Positions 26,523-41,285 are shown, counted from the first letter of the stretch. The stretch is DNA of 64,000 bases from Rhabdornis inornatus (GCA_013397075.1 VWZS01000164.1:124001-188000), one strand, 5' to 3'. Numbers and translations: made by a program. Notes: generated by a model not told the origin, from the letters alone.

Positions 26523-29500
26523 TAAAATGCTTATTTTCTAAATTATAAACAAAATAGTGTCAAACTATTTGTATTATTTGATGGAAGACTATTTTTAATA
26601 ACTTGTGGGTGAGAGGAGAAATTCTTACCTGTTTTTCTGTCATTCAGTGTGGTGCAGTGTGTACAGCAGTTTATTAGTATGGGTAAGATTTTTCTCCAAT
26701 GTTTCCCACACAAGTTTGCAATTCTCCTTGTCATTCATATCTGTGTAATGAAAAATTATAAAATAAGGAAATGTTGGGGGAAAACTTAAAAGAACTTTGA
26801 AATAAATATGGACTCTTAATTGACTTATTCTTTCTTTCCATATTTTGCTGGGTTTTAAATTTCTCTTTGAGATTACTGCTTGGGTGCTTATTTTCCTGCT
26901 TGGTTTTAGGGTGGATCCCTGCACACATCACATTACTCCTCTCCTAAAGCAAGGAGCATTCTTGGCATTTCTGGTTAACTATACATTTTAGGGTGTGTGT
27001 AGCAGAGCACCAAAACCATTGACATAACTGTAACATAAAGCTCTTTACTGTAAGTCTTACCGATGTAACCAAAGTCTTGTATTTATTTCTGTTTTCAAAG
27101 GTTTATAGCACATTTTGAAATGAACACTTAGTTCAAATAAACATGGAATAATAATCCTCTGCTTTCAGACAGAGGTGTCCCATTTTGCTAAGCCACTGAC
27201 CACTTGTACTTAGAGATGTTCCTAGTCACACAAAAATTGGTGTGTTACCTACATGCCATTGTCTTGTTTGGGCTAGAGCTCACCCAGCTCCAGTGGTTGA
27301 GACACTCATCTTTGGCTTAGAACTTATTATCAGATACTTGGTTATCAGACAGAGAAATCAAACAGGCTTACTTGCAGGATGGACCACAGAGGCCATATAC
27401 AATTTTTTTTAAGGAATAAGAGAAGGCAGACCACTCTGGTACAGAGTAAACAGATCTTCACTCCCCTCTTTTTCCAGTGCCCCTAACTTATTAACTGGGC
27501 CAGAAAAACTCACAAAATACTCTAGCTGTATTTTCCCCTCAAAACAGCTCTATTTCACAGATGGATTGTTACTCTCAACACAAGTGATACTTTTCCTTCA
27601 TGAAAGAGGTTCTGTAAACCATAAAGGCAATCAGCTGTCATTATTTTCAGGTCTCTTTCAATCTGTCATGACTTTTACAACTCCAAGGTTCCTTGGTTTG
27701 AAAGAGAACTCTTAAATCATAACTCTATTTGATAAGCACTCTCAAAAGAAAAAAAAAATAAAAGCAAACATGGAAACACGTTCCAAGCTTCCTCTCAATT
27801 TTTCTGCTGGAGCTAAGAGGATATTCTTGCTCAGTCAGATAATAGGCACAAGTTAGCTGAAGTCATATAGCAAGCACAGGGTTAATCATGCTCCTCACCC
27901 TTATTCAGTGCAAACCAAGCCTTGGCATTTAAAAGGGAATGTGTGAAGGAAGCTACTCCTCTGCAGTGAAGGAATAACACAGAAAAGGGAAAAGCTGTGG
28001 AGATAAAAAAGCAGGGCCTATCATGGCACATAGAGAAAAGGGCAAGGAAGGAGGAAGCAGATTTTAGATATCAAGTGCAGGATAATTCAGTGACCTGTGA
28101 GGAAGTTTAGGTGCTTTTCATGAGCCTGAGAATTTTTGCAGTTTGTGTTTGCTACTTTTATATCTTATTGACATGCTTGGTGATCTCTGAGTAGTGAGAA
28201 TATTCATCTTTCAGGACAAACACTTTATGATAGGTTTTATATCATTATAATCAAATATATTATCATCATATATATTTGTTCATATATTGCTCGTACAGTC
28301 TAGCCAGTTTGAGTAGTTTCTGGAGCAGTTAAAGTGTGTGATCCTATACATGTAGAAAATCCAGGAAAAACATCAAAATTTTAATGGCTGGCCTGGGAAA
28401 AATCTTCATATATATATACAGCACCATAGTTCTACCATCAAAATGCTTGAACCCATATGTTGCAGAGGATCAGAAAGTTCTCCTGCAAAGGCTTTGTATC
28501 TGCAATGAAAGGTGTGTCTGCATGTGTTTGTATGTTTATGTGTAGCTGTATATACAACTCAGGTTCTCAGCCCTGGAATTATTCCCATCTTAATATTTAT
28601 CCATTGACTACTGTATTTGTCTCTCATTTTAAGCATTGGTCATACTTCTCTTTAGTTCATCCTTTGTAATTTCTGGGAAAATGAAGTTCTAACTCTTGAG
28701 TGGCAAAAGAGCAGTGTACCATGGTGCTTGCTCAAACAGGAAATTTTCCCCAAGACCACACAAGTTTAATGGAAATTACTTCAAAGTCGAATGAATTTTT
28801 GAGAGCAAACATCAAAGCTGCAAAGCAGTTCTCAGAGTACTCATGGACAACTGACAGTGTGAGTGGAGTTCAAATGGCCTTCATTGGAAGAATGTAGCAG
28901 ACCTTTCCTGTTCACCTCCAACACATAATCTTTTGAGATATATATGTGTTTTCTTTTACAATATATTTTTTAGAGATGATCATAACAGGTATCCAGACAG
29001 TAAAGAACCTATTTTATGTAGAACTCATTAAGAGAGCTCCCTGATTGCAAGAGTAACTTCAGCATGCAAATCTTCAGCAGTTTATAATTTATGTGGCTTC
29101 AAAGAGCAATCCAATTTGTTTATGCAAAAAATTATCTCCAGACTGTTGAAATGGCTTCAGCTGTCCTCCTTTATTTTTTTTAAGACTCTGATAAACACCT
29201 TGTCCTGATATTTGAAAGTAATTTCTTTTTAGGCAATGGATAAAAAAACCAACCAACTACAAATACACCAAGAAACTAGCCCATCAAAATACCATGTTTT
29301 AATCCAGATAAAATCAGAGTATTTTCAGAGGATGCAGAAAGTTGCTTTATTTGATTTTTTAAAAAATATATTTTCCCTTCTGATTTGAAATGAAAACTTT
29401 TAATATATTAAAAGTGCATGCAATCACTATCTTTCCACCAAATTTCCTGTATCATTTAGATTATTTCTGTTCCACTGGACAATTAATGTTCAGGTTAAAC

Positions 29501-31865
29501 TAGTATGCAACTGGTGTAAAGCCATAAACATAAGAGTTTCCAGCAGTATTTTCCCATTTTTTTGTGACTTGTTTGGTTTAGGATGATAAGCATATGTTTT
29601 TCTCTGAGAGCAAGAGGGATCTGAGGATTAGGAAATATGAAAATTCTGCAAGGGATTACTGAGACATTTTTGACCTGCTCTGAACTTTCCTGACTCCTAA
29701 TCTTAGGGGGAGAATGGGAATCCATCAACTTTCCTGTTACCAACAAATCCTTTATGCCTTTTATCTCTTTTGTGTTAGCTAAAGCTAGTCTGGCCAGCTA
29801 TATATGCTTAAAATTATTCTTTGCTTTACGTTTGGGTCTTTTTAAGGAAAAGCAAATTCAACAGTAGTTTGAAAACCAATGCAGCAAGGGTGTAATGAGA
29901 GGGCAAATACAGAGGTCACACAGCAGCTACTTGAAATGCAATATTTTTTTTTATTTGAGCAGTAAATTTGATCTGTAATTTAAAAACTTGTAAATTTACC
30001 AGTCGCCAACCTGTATTCTTAGTATTTGTGTTCCATGAATGTTCTTTAGGATTTGCAAACATTTCTCTTCATAAGTATGGTAATTTCTAGATGCTGCTTC
30101 TAAAAATATTCAGGCTCTTACTAGAAATTGATGATGGTGTGATGTTGAGCCAGGTTGTGCCTCACCACACCTCTGCCTGCTTGGAAGTGACCTAAAGTAA
30201 CGTCCTGTACTGCACATGTATCACAGCTGTGTTAGCTCAGTGTGACTAGGACTGAATACTGAAACTTGGTTTGACAAGTACTTGTCCTGTTAACAACCAT
30301 TTGCAGGTGACAAAGACATGGCATGAGGACCCCCATTTCAGACAAGTTTTGATGGGGCCACACGGGAAGGGTGGGCATGGCTCGTGCAAGGCAGGCACAG
30401 CCTTTGAGCATCATCATTTTCTCTGATGGAGAGCAGAGGAAGGTTGAGGCAGACTCCTTTCTGAGATTTCCCCCAGGACCAGCCTTGTGCCACTCCACCA
30501 TCCTCCTAACTTCTCAGTGCCTCCATTCAGCGCTAGGCGTATCAGGCTCACGATAAAATCTACTCTGTCAAAATCCTCTAAAATGCACTCTGGGGCTCTT
30601 CTGAAAAACAAATTGTTCCATGAGCAGCAGAACTTCAGGCATTTTGCTGCCTGACTCTTTCCCATGTGGCTGCTCTTTTCTCAGAATTCATCTCTTCAGT
30701 GATCACTCTAACTTGTCTGTCTCTCTTTCCTCTATGGTATGGTACCTACTTTTAGGAACTAAGTAGGAGTTTAATACCCTTGAACTTTATCCTTTCCTAT
30801 CACAGTCTGTTGAAATTGGTGAGAAAGTCTAAAGCAAGGGACAAACTAAGAGATTGACTTGAAGAGGTGTAATCACATATGCTTTTTTCCTAAAAAGAAG
30901 TTAAAATCAGTTTTTAAATTTTGTTCAAAACAAGCTTTTCAGGCCTTTTTAAATTAAAGTGATGAGGACATTCTTGAGGTATAACTGAGGTCTAAATGCA
31001 GCAGAAATTGAGTCAATATCAAAGTTATTTCTGATGGTTTAAAATTGCAAGTACCTTTGATTCACTCTTTATCATCAACAACAGAAAAGTATATTTTTTT
31101 ATTATAGAATATTAAAAGCCCTTGTTTCTTCCATTGTTGAATATAACATGAAGAGTTTACTGTAAAACAAGGGATAAACAGTATTTCCAAAAAGGAGGAT
31201 AAAATGCAATGTAACATTGAAAAGTCCTTCCAAACACAGATAGCTGTCACTCCCAAGTAATTAAGAAGATTAATATACGGTATTGAAATTGTCACTGGTG
31301 CTTTATTTCATTGGTGGTCTATGAGGTTCATTATGAGAGAACAATTTTGAGTTAAAGTGCAGAAATTTGCATAGGAGACTTAGGTCTTATGAAGACTGCT
31401 TCCAAAACCATCTTCTAAAGCAGTAGAGAAGAGGCTGGTGAAGAATAACAAAAGAGAAAATGCCATTTGACACCACTGGTCAGTCTAAATTTAAATTCTG
31501 GACAGTCAGAGAAGAAAGTAGAAAGAAGGATTCAGATGTGGGTTTCATACATCACAGTATGCCAGAGTGCCTTCATCCAGCTTATGGTTTCTTCAAATAA
31601 ATAGAATACTTTCGTCAAATTTAAGGGTTTGATGGCAATACAGTTTTCACATTTAACATTTTGGCTCTGAGTCCAGTCAGTTTTACATTGCTTGAAATTG
31701 CAACTTATTCTATTAAATATTTTGGGGTTTGTGTTTCATGAGTGCAGTATTTCCTGTGTTCATCAGGTGGGGATAAGTGCTAGAAGGTCAAAGACTCCTT
31801 AGCTCTGCCAAGAGGGGTGTGCATGTTTGGTTATGCATTATCACCACAGAAGTTTATTGGCAATA
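26523..31865. other. Unique AT-rich non-coding DNA
   Basis: About 5.3 kb with no repeat family or gene recognised. An AT-rich patch lies at 28230-28290. A more GC-rich patch lies at 30130-30560 with mirrored frames on both strands (the longest is 89 codons), which show no known domain. Confidence 0.5.
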
Positions 31866-31922
31866 GAAACACAGAAACATTTAGGTTGGAAAAGATCTTT
31901 ATGATCATTGAGTCCAACCATA
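31866..31922 (-). mobile_element. Short CR1 LINE tail fragment
   Basis: ACAGAAACATTTAGGTTGGA, then an AAGATC segment and GAGTCCAACC, is the reverse of the avian CR1 3' end. Only about 57 bp can be followed. Confidence 0.65.
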
Positions 31923-34900
31923 AACCAATGCAAAAGCATAATTTTATGTGCCTGGGAATACTCTTAGCCACTGAATACTTATTTGGGAATAAAGGGAATA
32001 CTTTATTTTTGTTCCTGCCTTTGTTGCTTTCAAAGGGTAAAATTTATCTTGTTCAAAAGGTACAGACAAAAAATTTTTCGAAGTGTGTAAACCACAAAGT
32101 TGAGTTGGGGTGAAATGGGCAAATGGAGCCCCTCCATCACATCTGGGAAAGGCTGCAAAAGAGTGGGATGTCTGTGCCCTGGTGGGAGGACACTTAGTAT
32201 AGATTCAAATCCTGTGGCTCCCCACTCAATGCAGTTTGAAGAGAGGCTGTAGCTGCTCTCTGAGAACTGTGACACCCCCACCACTTGAATAGCAAATTCA
32301 ATTTGCTGTTACTGTGTTTGTGCCTGTGAGAAAGTTGGATTCCCACCTCACTCCATCTGCTTACAGGCACAAGCACAGCTACAGGGAATTCAGTTTTTCA
32401 TTTAAATGAATACTGGTGGGAGCTAGAGGTATTCACTTCGCTCTGGTGAAAGCATGGAAGCTATTAAAAAATGGAGAAAAGTAAAAGACAGAGTCTGTCT
32501 CATTTGGATTGCTCTTCAAGGAAACAGGAGCTACAAGTAGATTAAAACTGTGATGGTTGGGTAGGAGCAGATGTTCACTCTTGAGGGCAGTGGTCGAACA
32601 ATAATTGTAGCATATGTTGATGTTCTATAGACAACAGAAGACTTGTACCAGTAACTGCAACTTGATAGATCCAGACAAATATGTCAGTACTGCTCATCTG
32701 TATGTTCTAATGCACTGGGAACAAAAGAGAAAAATAGAGACATCTCCTCTCACATATATGCAAAATCTCTTAAGAACAATGACATATTTCAAGAAAGGCA
32801 AGACTACTGTAATTTTTTTTTTTATTGTAACAAAGAGGAGAAATTTGATAATTAGTGCTGGAAGGAGGGCAGAAGGGGAGGCCTTTGTGAAGGTATTACC
32901 TTTCAGTTATCTGGGGAGGAGGGAACTGGGTGAATCAGAGAAGAGGTTAAGCTGCATTCCAAATATGTTAATACAAGTGTTGCCTGTAAGTAAAAAGACT
33001 AGAACTAAAGAACTAGAGAAAAAAATTCCTAAAGCAAGAAGACAGAGTCTGGAGAAAGAAATCTACACTGGTCAGATGTAAAACCATCTTTAAAATGCAA
33101 GCCAGGCTTAACATACATAGCAGCAGTTTCTGGGCTTCCGCTGATAATCCCCACTTCTGGTTGTGATCCTCACTTGGCTGAATTTGACCCTTATTTTCAG
33201 AACTACTGATAGAGTAATGCTTGATGTGCCTGATGCAAATCAGGAAGTATGTGCAAGTGTTTCAGTTTTCAGTTTGTCATGCTTGTTCTAAGATTTCAGC
33301 AGATGCTATTTATTTACTTAATCAAGAGCACATTTTATCTAACTTTGGTGGGAAGCTTACAAGTATGCATACATACACTCTCTATGAAGGAACACTGCTT
33401 TCACTGGGGGACTTGAGAAAACTGTTCCTGCTGAAGGCAGTCATCTTGTTTAGTAAAAAGGTAATTTAGAAAGTTTAGAAAAGGCAGTAAGCAAGAAGCA
33501 TTGCCCCTGGCAAATTTATTTATAATTTCACTATTTATCTCAATGGTACTGAGATTCTCTCTGTTTCCTTAAAAACGATCTTAATTTACAAAAGAGTAGT
33601 CTCTGCAAAGAGAAACAAAAAAAAAGACTGCAAAGACTTCAAAAGGCTAGAAAGTATAAAAGTATTACCTTGATTTTCTTAATACACCTTGCTAGAAACC
33701 TTTCCTTTGCTGGGGTTTTTTTGTATCCTTTTTGTATTTTAATCTATGTGGGCCACTGCGGCAGAGCTCAGGATTTATCTTGGGTGTGAAAGAGAATAAT
33801 GAAAATAATGAATCCAACTTTATATTGCAGGAAAATAATACTTTCCCTGCACTCTTCACACCAGTTGGCCTGCAAGTCTGTCATTAAACAGTTCAACAGT
33901 GAATAATGAGAGAGATCAGGATGAATTGAGTTGGAATCAAAACCTTATTGGGAATACTACAGAATGACAGATTATTTTTAAAATATCTATTTGCTTTGGT
34001 TTATAAACATATTATTCCATATGCACATGGAACTTAAAAAGGGACAGCAAATAATATTATAATTTTCTTTAATTGAAAAGTATCAAGCTCCAGTTTATTC
34101 TAACAAAATGAATAAAAAATAAGGAAATTAATCAAAAGCATTGAATTAAAAAAAAACTATATATTTTCACTGCAGTGTTAGAAATTTTATGAAAGTGTTT
34201 AAATCTACTCTGGCCTCTGATTCTTCATTTGCTCACAGGGTGCATGCTATAAAAGACCACTGGGATAGCTGAATTATTTCAAGGTTGGTAAACCCAGGGG
34301 TTTTTTTAGTGTTTGATGGTTTGAGCTCTTGTTCTGTCTTTGGGTGCTGTTACAAAAGTTAATTTATTTTTACCAATTTCCCCACTGCCTTCTCCCTCTT
34401 GCTGTTTGTAGCTCTACACAGCATTTTATCCGAACATGCCCTGCATCCCTCTCCAAAAATTCCACTCTCCTCAGTGAAGGCCAGAAAAATCCTGCCAGCC
34501 AATTGAGCAGTGGCACGATTACCCATGCAGTCTTCACCTACATCTGGCAGAGAGATAAATAGTGATAAAAGAAGGCTGATAGCTGTGGTTCTTGTTGCTT
34601 TTGTGGAATTAAGAGTTATGTGGCATTGTGGACAGGTAAGATGCTCACACTTATTAACTAAAAGAACGTAATATAAATTGGTGTGGAAAAAAATGTTAAG
34701 TACTGGACTTTTTGGCATTGAAGAATTACTGAGAACTGTTTGAGGCCACTGAACTCTGATTACAGCATGACCTGATGTGTTGTGCCAAGAAGTTAGCAGC
34801 ATAATGATTTTATCTACCTGTTGGAATAGAGGAGTGTTTCACTACCTCTTGGATCTGGATTTTGCCTGCAAGGGTACATATGTTACTTTAGATCTTTATT

Positions 34901-37900
34901 TGATATAAAGCCATATGTAATCAATCCCTGAATCAACCTTCATAATAGAAAATAATAAATGTTTGGTTTGGGTTTAGGGTTTTTTGAGAAAGCAGCTGAA
35001 AAAAATTCAGCCAGCATTAGTTTGACTGGATGTACAAGCACTAGCTCAGCTCCAGCCAGGTAAACATTGCCAGGTAAATTCTGCTGGCTCTGCAGGCTTC
35101 TGGCAGCTCTTCAAAGAAGCCACCCCTGTAGCCACCCCACCAGCAGAACCTTGCCTTATTTTAGTGTGGTCAGCAACGATACTGCACTCTGTTTGACTGC
35201 CCACTTCATTCTGGGAACAAAAAGCTTTGTGTAAAAGTAGGTTGAATCAGGTAGGTTTCAACCTGTCTAGTTTTTGGGACCAGAGAGCAGTACAGCTCTC
35301 AAGGCAGTACACCTTTGCCTATGTGGTGCTGTCCTTTAAGTAGAAACATTTTGGAACATGGTTGTCACCCGGTGCCTGGATAATCTGCATTGATAATCTC
35401 ACTGCAGGTAAACTGTTGAGGACAACAGTGTCATTAAATTAATGAAAATATTATGAGGTTGGAAAATATTAAAAAATATGGGGTTTCTACCCATTTTGTA
35501 AATATGGACCAATAGCATCTTTTGCTTCACCCACCTGTACACATGGTTTAACATTTTCTGGTAACTTAAGAACCTCCCCAGAACACTTCTGGTCATTAGG
35601 CATGTGAGTGGTGTGAGTGAAGCAGGGTTGGGCTCAACACTATGTCTCTGGTCACAGCCACCCTTGGGCTGCCTGTGAACAGAGCAGGGCACTCTGCTTT
35701 GGGTCTGGGAATGGTTTAAGTGCACAAAGTGAGCTGGGCCGTTCCACCTGGCTTTGGAGACAGAGAACAAGGCACACTGGCACAAACAGATTTCTAGATA
35801 CTCCATTTTACTGCTTAATTCCAAGCAGGACTAAGACAACATGTATATCTTTCTAGGCATCTTTGGTTTTTTTTAGTATGAGAAGTGCACAAATCTGTAG
35901 AAAACAATGAGCACATTACAGACATTTCTTTATCACAGTTTCCTCTCAGCACTCCGGGAGTTTTGGCCAAAGACAGCATCCTTCCATGGTTCCCTGACTC
36001 CTCTTTCCTATAAATGTTTTCTTTCGACATTGAATCATGACTTTCGCTCCCTCCCTTTGTTGTAGATTACTTTACTTTGATTTTGGCTGGTGCTGCATTT
36101 AGAAGATATTATTTTGCTATAAAAACATACATTAGGCTTCCTCTCTCTCATTTAAAGCTTTCTGACCTGCTCTGTGAGTCTCTCAAAATTATATCCGTGA
36201 TTGTTCTTTTTTGTCAGCCTTTAGGTATTTTCTGTGCTCAACTTTTTCAGCAAAAATTTGGAATTACTGGTTCTCCTAGCCCAGTTCAAGAGAGTCTTAA
36301 CAAAATTAGATGTCAGCAACCTAAATATTACCCTGTTCTTTGAGACCTCAGATGTAGCAAGGACAGTAACTGGCTGGTTCTACCGTGAAGTAAATTCATA
36401 TCTAAAATCAGAAGTAATGTGTTTTGTTACTTTCTGAAAAAAGAAAACACTGTCTTTTGATATATTTGATATATTCATGCTATCCCCAAATAACCAGTTT
36501 ATTCACAGTAGGTGAAAAATTAGGCCTGATATTATAGGATGAAATGATAAGCTTTTTCAAGGGAAAGAGTCTGGATGTTTATAAGATTATTTATAAGAAA
36601 CCTAAGAATAGTTTAGAATGTTTTTGGAGCTCTCCAAGAATCCATAACGATCTGATCACTGCAGTCACTGAAGCCTAGAGAGCAATTCAGGTGGGCCAAT
36701 GCTATAGGGTGAGTTGAATTCCCCTTTCCTCTCCATTGACTATATTCCCCTCATCTCCAGCTGCTTGTAGCTCACATAGAAAACCATGTCATGAACAGGT
36801 AAGTTTAGGGATCTGGGTTATTCAGCCATGCTAAGCTGGCTGGTACATTTTGAGATTGCATGGGCTGCTCCAAGACACATGAGACTTGTGCAGGTCTTGT
36901 GTCACATCTGTCAGCTCCCCCTCAGAAATGTGCTATAGCAGGTCAAATGAGTAGAGACTCCTATCTTTAGGCAACCCAAATATGAGCAGCCACACACTGG
37001 AACCCGGAAAGAAATTTCACCATCACTTTTTACTGGTCAAGCATTTAATTCTGGTGAAATGAAGGATACAAAATTCATATCTATTTCCTGTTTCTGCTTG
37101 TCCTAGAGTTAGTACAGATTTCTGTTTTCTTGAAGGCATGCCTGCATAGCTAATTAATGTTTGCTAAATTTTTCAAGTTCTTCCCAGAAAAGAAGCAAAG
37201 CAAGGTTGATAGGACTGATTGAGAGGAGCTGATAAAGCAAGGCTTTCCGTCCATTGTTTTCCTGCCCTGACAGTTTTCACAGGCACAACACCATCTCATT
37301 TAGAGTCTCTCACCTTTTTAGCTAAATGTGTATAAAGCAAAAATAATGAGTCAGTACTGCCCTCCCATTGACCTGCTTGGCTCTCAGGGGCCAGTAGTAT
37401 CACATTTTTGCCTTTCAGGAGAGCAAAGGACTTGATAGAAGCCATATGGTGCATTGTTACCTGAGGACTGATCATCTGAGAAGCCCCTTAAGTGTGGTAG
37501 GATGGAAGTGGCAACCAATATAAGTGTAAAGTAGAGCAGAATGTGACATTTTATTTGGAAGAAAAGGCATCAAGAGAGTTTAGGGTCAGCTTTGCCCATT
37601 AATTTCTTACATTTGTAACTTACTCTTTCTGCTGAGAATTTGGTTTTAGTTATTTTTGCAGTGAAAGAAATGTCTTCAATTTATGAGTAGAAAATCTTAT
37701 AATTATATAATGCTGTGAGAAGTAGTTTAGCTCCTGAAAGGTGTCAGGACAACTGGTAAAAGGGTACCCAACACTCAGGGATTCATTGTGATCTTTCAAT
37801 CCAATCATTCCTGTACTTGCTTTTGCTTTGGTTCAATTTTTTGTTCATCAAATTGGAAATTGCCAGGAGAGCAATTAATGTTGTGTTTCTAAATCTTCAC

Positions 37901-39891
37901 GTATGATGGAAAGGAAATCACTCATCTGTATTGCCAGCCCTGGGGGAAAGGAGAGCAAAATCCATAGAGAATCTAAATTCTCTTAAAGTGCTGTAGCCAA
38001 GCCTGTTGGATCAATTAGTGTGACTGGTGTGAATGTGCAGCAGGCCCTCCTGGCAAAGCGCTGCTCTCAGAGTGGGGCTGAGCTGCAGCTCAGTGATGCA
38101 GTGCTGCTCTTGGAAATCAGGACTCACACTGCCTGCTGTAAGAGCATGGGATTGCTTCCAGCTGACAGAATCCCAGCTCTTCCATCGGGTGTGTTGTGCT
38201 CTTTTCATTTTTCTCTTTACACCTAACACCACTTCTTTGACTGGAGAAGTTCCTGCTACAGTCATTACTGCTTTCCTACTGATGCCACTCTGCATTTAAC
38301 ATGGGCAGAATTTTACTGGCAAAACAATACTGTGTACCATTGCACCCAGTGCAGTGTTTGGAAGTGATTACTGTTTCTTAACAGGTGCACTGTAACAGTG
38401 CATGGAATGTCTGGTTTGGCTTTCAGCACTGTACTGCAACTCATTTATCACTCATCTGCCCCAAGTTTCAGCCATTCCACTTACACACCACTCTCATACA
38501 TTCTCAGGAATGCCCTTGCTTTCACCTACATGTTTCTATTAAAGTCAGTAGTAGTGATAGGAATAAGTCATTGAAATGCTTTATTCTCTGGAAACTGCTG
38601 ATTTAAATAAAAAACTTTTTTTTTTTTTCCAAAAAAAATCACATTGATATGATCAATACTTGTAAAAACTTGCATGTTGTTTTTGGTAGAAATTCTTTCA
38701 AATTTCTCCTCAGACGTCCCTAGTAAATTTAATTAAATCATTATTTTAAGACTAGGTTGCTCCTTGATATCTGTTGTTTGGGGAGCTTTTTTTCAGTGAC
38801 AGTAGTAAATTCTTTCATTTTGGCTAGAGAAAGGAATATTTTATTTTATTTTTTTTTTTTAAAGCATTGGGCTCCAGGTATTGACTTCTCACTATCTGGC
38901 TTCAGGAACTGGACATAATTAAAGGCTGATTATGCTAGTTCAAGCTAAATTCAAGAGTTTGCATCTTGAGTCATCCATGATTTAGCATAACAACTACTTT
39001 ATTTTTGAGTGATCCTTTATTCTCCTTCTGTGAATTTGCAAAGTGAAAATGAAGGTCTTTATGCTTATGATTATGATATGAATCTTTATGATTGCTGTTA
39101 TTATTAATAATATATTAAATATACAACAAATATATAATAATGAGTGTTACATTATAATAATTATATCATATTGATATCTATTAATTTATATGGTGGAATT
39201 GCACAGAAACAGCAGTCACTCTGAAGTCCAAATAAAGTAGGAGGAGAAAGGTACAGGCAAATATAAACTGTTTTTCTAGGCATTGGCAAATGTTGTTATC
39301 AGCAAATAATTCTCGACATAAAATCTCCCCAACATATTTAGTATTAGTAGTTTGGGTTCTCACACACATTCAGGAATATGAAATATAAAATAAATAATAA
39401 TATTTATAATGTACATTATGTGCCTTGTGACCTGGCATTTTATTTATTTAATTCTGCTTTAAGAAATTTACACATGAAAAAGTATTTAACCTTCAGGTGT
39501 AGTGATAATGATAGTCTTTTTTTCGTTGTGGGTTATAATCAAGGACTTTTGGGATTTTTGGTTGGTGTTTTGTTGTTTGTTCTTTTTAATCTCATTCGTT
39601 TTCTTTGGGGGGTTGTTTGTTTCTCTTATTTTTAATTTCTGAGCAAGATAAATAATTTAGGTAGTTTTCTGTTCGTGGCACATGGCAGATTTTATTTTCC
39701 TGGATTGAAACAAGTTGGTTTTAGTCTTGAAGCTATTTAACTGCATAAACAATGCACAAATGATGCCATACAAAAGAATGTGAAGCATGCAACTTGTCTA
39801 GTAGGCATCTCTGAAATAACATATGTCTTAAAAGTCAGCTTACCATCACTGGGGAAATGGTGACATGTCTGAGGCAGTGCTGCTGACATTG
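31923..39891. other. Unique AT-rich non-coding DNA
   Basis: About 8 kb without a recognised gene or interspersed repeat. The longest plus-strand frame (32614-33081, 155 codons, Lys/Arg-rich towards its end) has no known domain. Minus-strand frames at 34359-34802 and 35399-35824 (147 and 141 codons) are likewise unrecognised. T-runs lie near 38612-38632 and 38848-38862. Very AT-rich DNA lies at 39070-39190, and a T/G-rich tract at 39535-39640. Confidence 0.5.
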
Positions 39892-40906
39892 CATGAGGTT
39901 AATGAATGACAGTGCCAAAATGCCAGCACTTACCTTGTCACCGCCAAAGAGCTACAATTAAATTGCCCCTTAAAGAACTGACAAGTGACGAAAGGGGTTT
40001 CAGTGAAGGTCATGAGTATCTAAGATTTCTATTCCTTTGAGCACTGCTGTAATTTCTGATTTGCCACAAAGAAATCACAAGACAAATATCCTCTATAACC
40101 CAGCAGCTTTCCCACAGAATTATTAAATTACTGGGGCACAGTTAGTATTAAACCTGCAATATTAAGACATATTGTATGGCACCGCAAGTTTACACACTCA
40201 AACTGTTCTGTGTCCTAAGTAATATTTCTTTCTTGACCAGCAGTATCCATAAAAAGGGAAGAAAGTCCTCCAAAATGTATTAGATTTTTCTTTTTGAAAG
40301 AGCACAGAAGAGTTTTTTCTCATGAGAAAGACATGATTTGTATGGCCCATATGAAGGGAGGATGGGTACCATCTAACAAAGCTTTGTCTGTGCGTCCACT
40401 GACAACAGAGGATGGGATGAATGTACCTCTTGTGCTGATATTAATATGAGCAAAGTATTTCAGTCATTTTTTCTTTCATTAATCAGGCAAAAATCCTATC
40501 AACAGAGGTCACAGAATTTGTTTTCCAGGATTTAAATGGACACTCTCATATGAGTCTCACTTTTTAAAGCCCACATCTTTCTGATAGATGGCAGAGGTAA
40601 AACACATTCCTAAAGTGTGAGTCCTGTATTTCCATATTTGCATTTCAGATAAATGAGTGAAAATGTTAACAATAATTTTATCAAGTGTAGGAGATCTTGC
40701 AATATTGTAAACTTATTTTATTAATTTGAGGAAAAGGTAGTTTTATTTATGATTTAGATATTAATTAGGAGGACACTTTGGACTTAAATAATAGTATAAA
40801 CTCAAAATGGAAAGACAGAAGAAATGAAGATAGTATTAAGCAAGATGGCAAGAGAAATATTTCTGTCTGAGCTTTGAAAATAATGTATGTAGGGGGTCTA
40901 TAAAAT
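39892..40906 (+). repeat. Duplicated block A, copy 1 (1015 bp)
   Basis: Matches 41286-42300 over its whole 1015 bp at a constant offset of 1394, with no indel. I see only two differences, both G here and A in the other copy (40335/41729 and 40394/41788). It ends exactly at a single N (40907). This pattern suggests an unmerged assembly copy rather than a genomic duplication. The content is unique non-coding DNA. Confidence 0.95.
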
Positions 40907-40907
40907 N
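40907..40907. other. Single N: probable assembly join
   Basis: The N separates block A copy 1 from block B copy 1. In the other copy, the same two blocks are separated by 665 bp (42301-42965). Confidence 0.9.
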
Positions 40908-41284
40908 TCAAAGATCTCAATTTAAGACATCCCACTTTTGGAGGACTGACCTTTGTTTTATAAAGCTGAGCTGTCACAGCATCATGGAATAATTTAGGTT
41001 GGAAGAGATTTCTGGATGACGCCTTGTTCCACATCCTGCTCCAAACAGGGACAATTTTATTTGTGTTGCTCAGGATTTTTCCACCTGAGTATCTAGCATC
41101 TTTGAGGCCAGAGGTTTGTGTGATCTGCTTGAGAGTGGGAAGGCTCTGCAGAGGGATCTGGACAGGCTGGATCGATGGGCTGAGGCCAGTGGTGTGAAGT
41201 TCAGCGTGGGCAAGTGCTGGGTCCTGCCCTTGGATCACAACAACCCCTTGCAATGACAGGCTGGGGCAGAGAGGCTGGAAAGCT
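40908..41284 (+). repeat. Duplicated block B, copy 1 (377 bp)
   Basis: Identical by eye to 42966-43342 (offset 2058). It contains a minus-strand CR1 tail (about 40981-41095) followed by a plus-strand CR1 ORF2 piece (about 41105-41284), encoding LQRDLDRLDRWAEA. It is bounded by an N on each side, so it looks like a tiny separate contig placed into a scaffold gap. Confidence 0.95.
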
Positions 41285-41285
41285 N
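41285..41285. other. Single N: probable assembly join
   Basis: Lies exactly between the end of block B copy 1 and the start of block A copy 2. The CR1 sequence to its left is broken here in mid-element but continues uninterrupted in copy 2. Confidence 0.9.

Noticed and set aside
34359..34802. 147-codon minus-strand frame
   Set aside because: No known motif, no splice or promoter context, and a composition like the surrounding non-coding DNA.
38020..38299. Overlapping frames in a GC-richer patch, considered as an exon
   Set aside because: The two plus-strand frames and the opposite strand are equally open, with no clear splice sites and no known domain.
40765..41253. 162-codon minus-strand frame
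   Set aside because: It crosses an N at a probable assembly join and runs partly antisense to CR1; not a gene.
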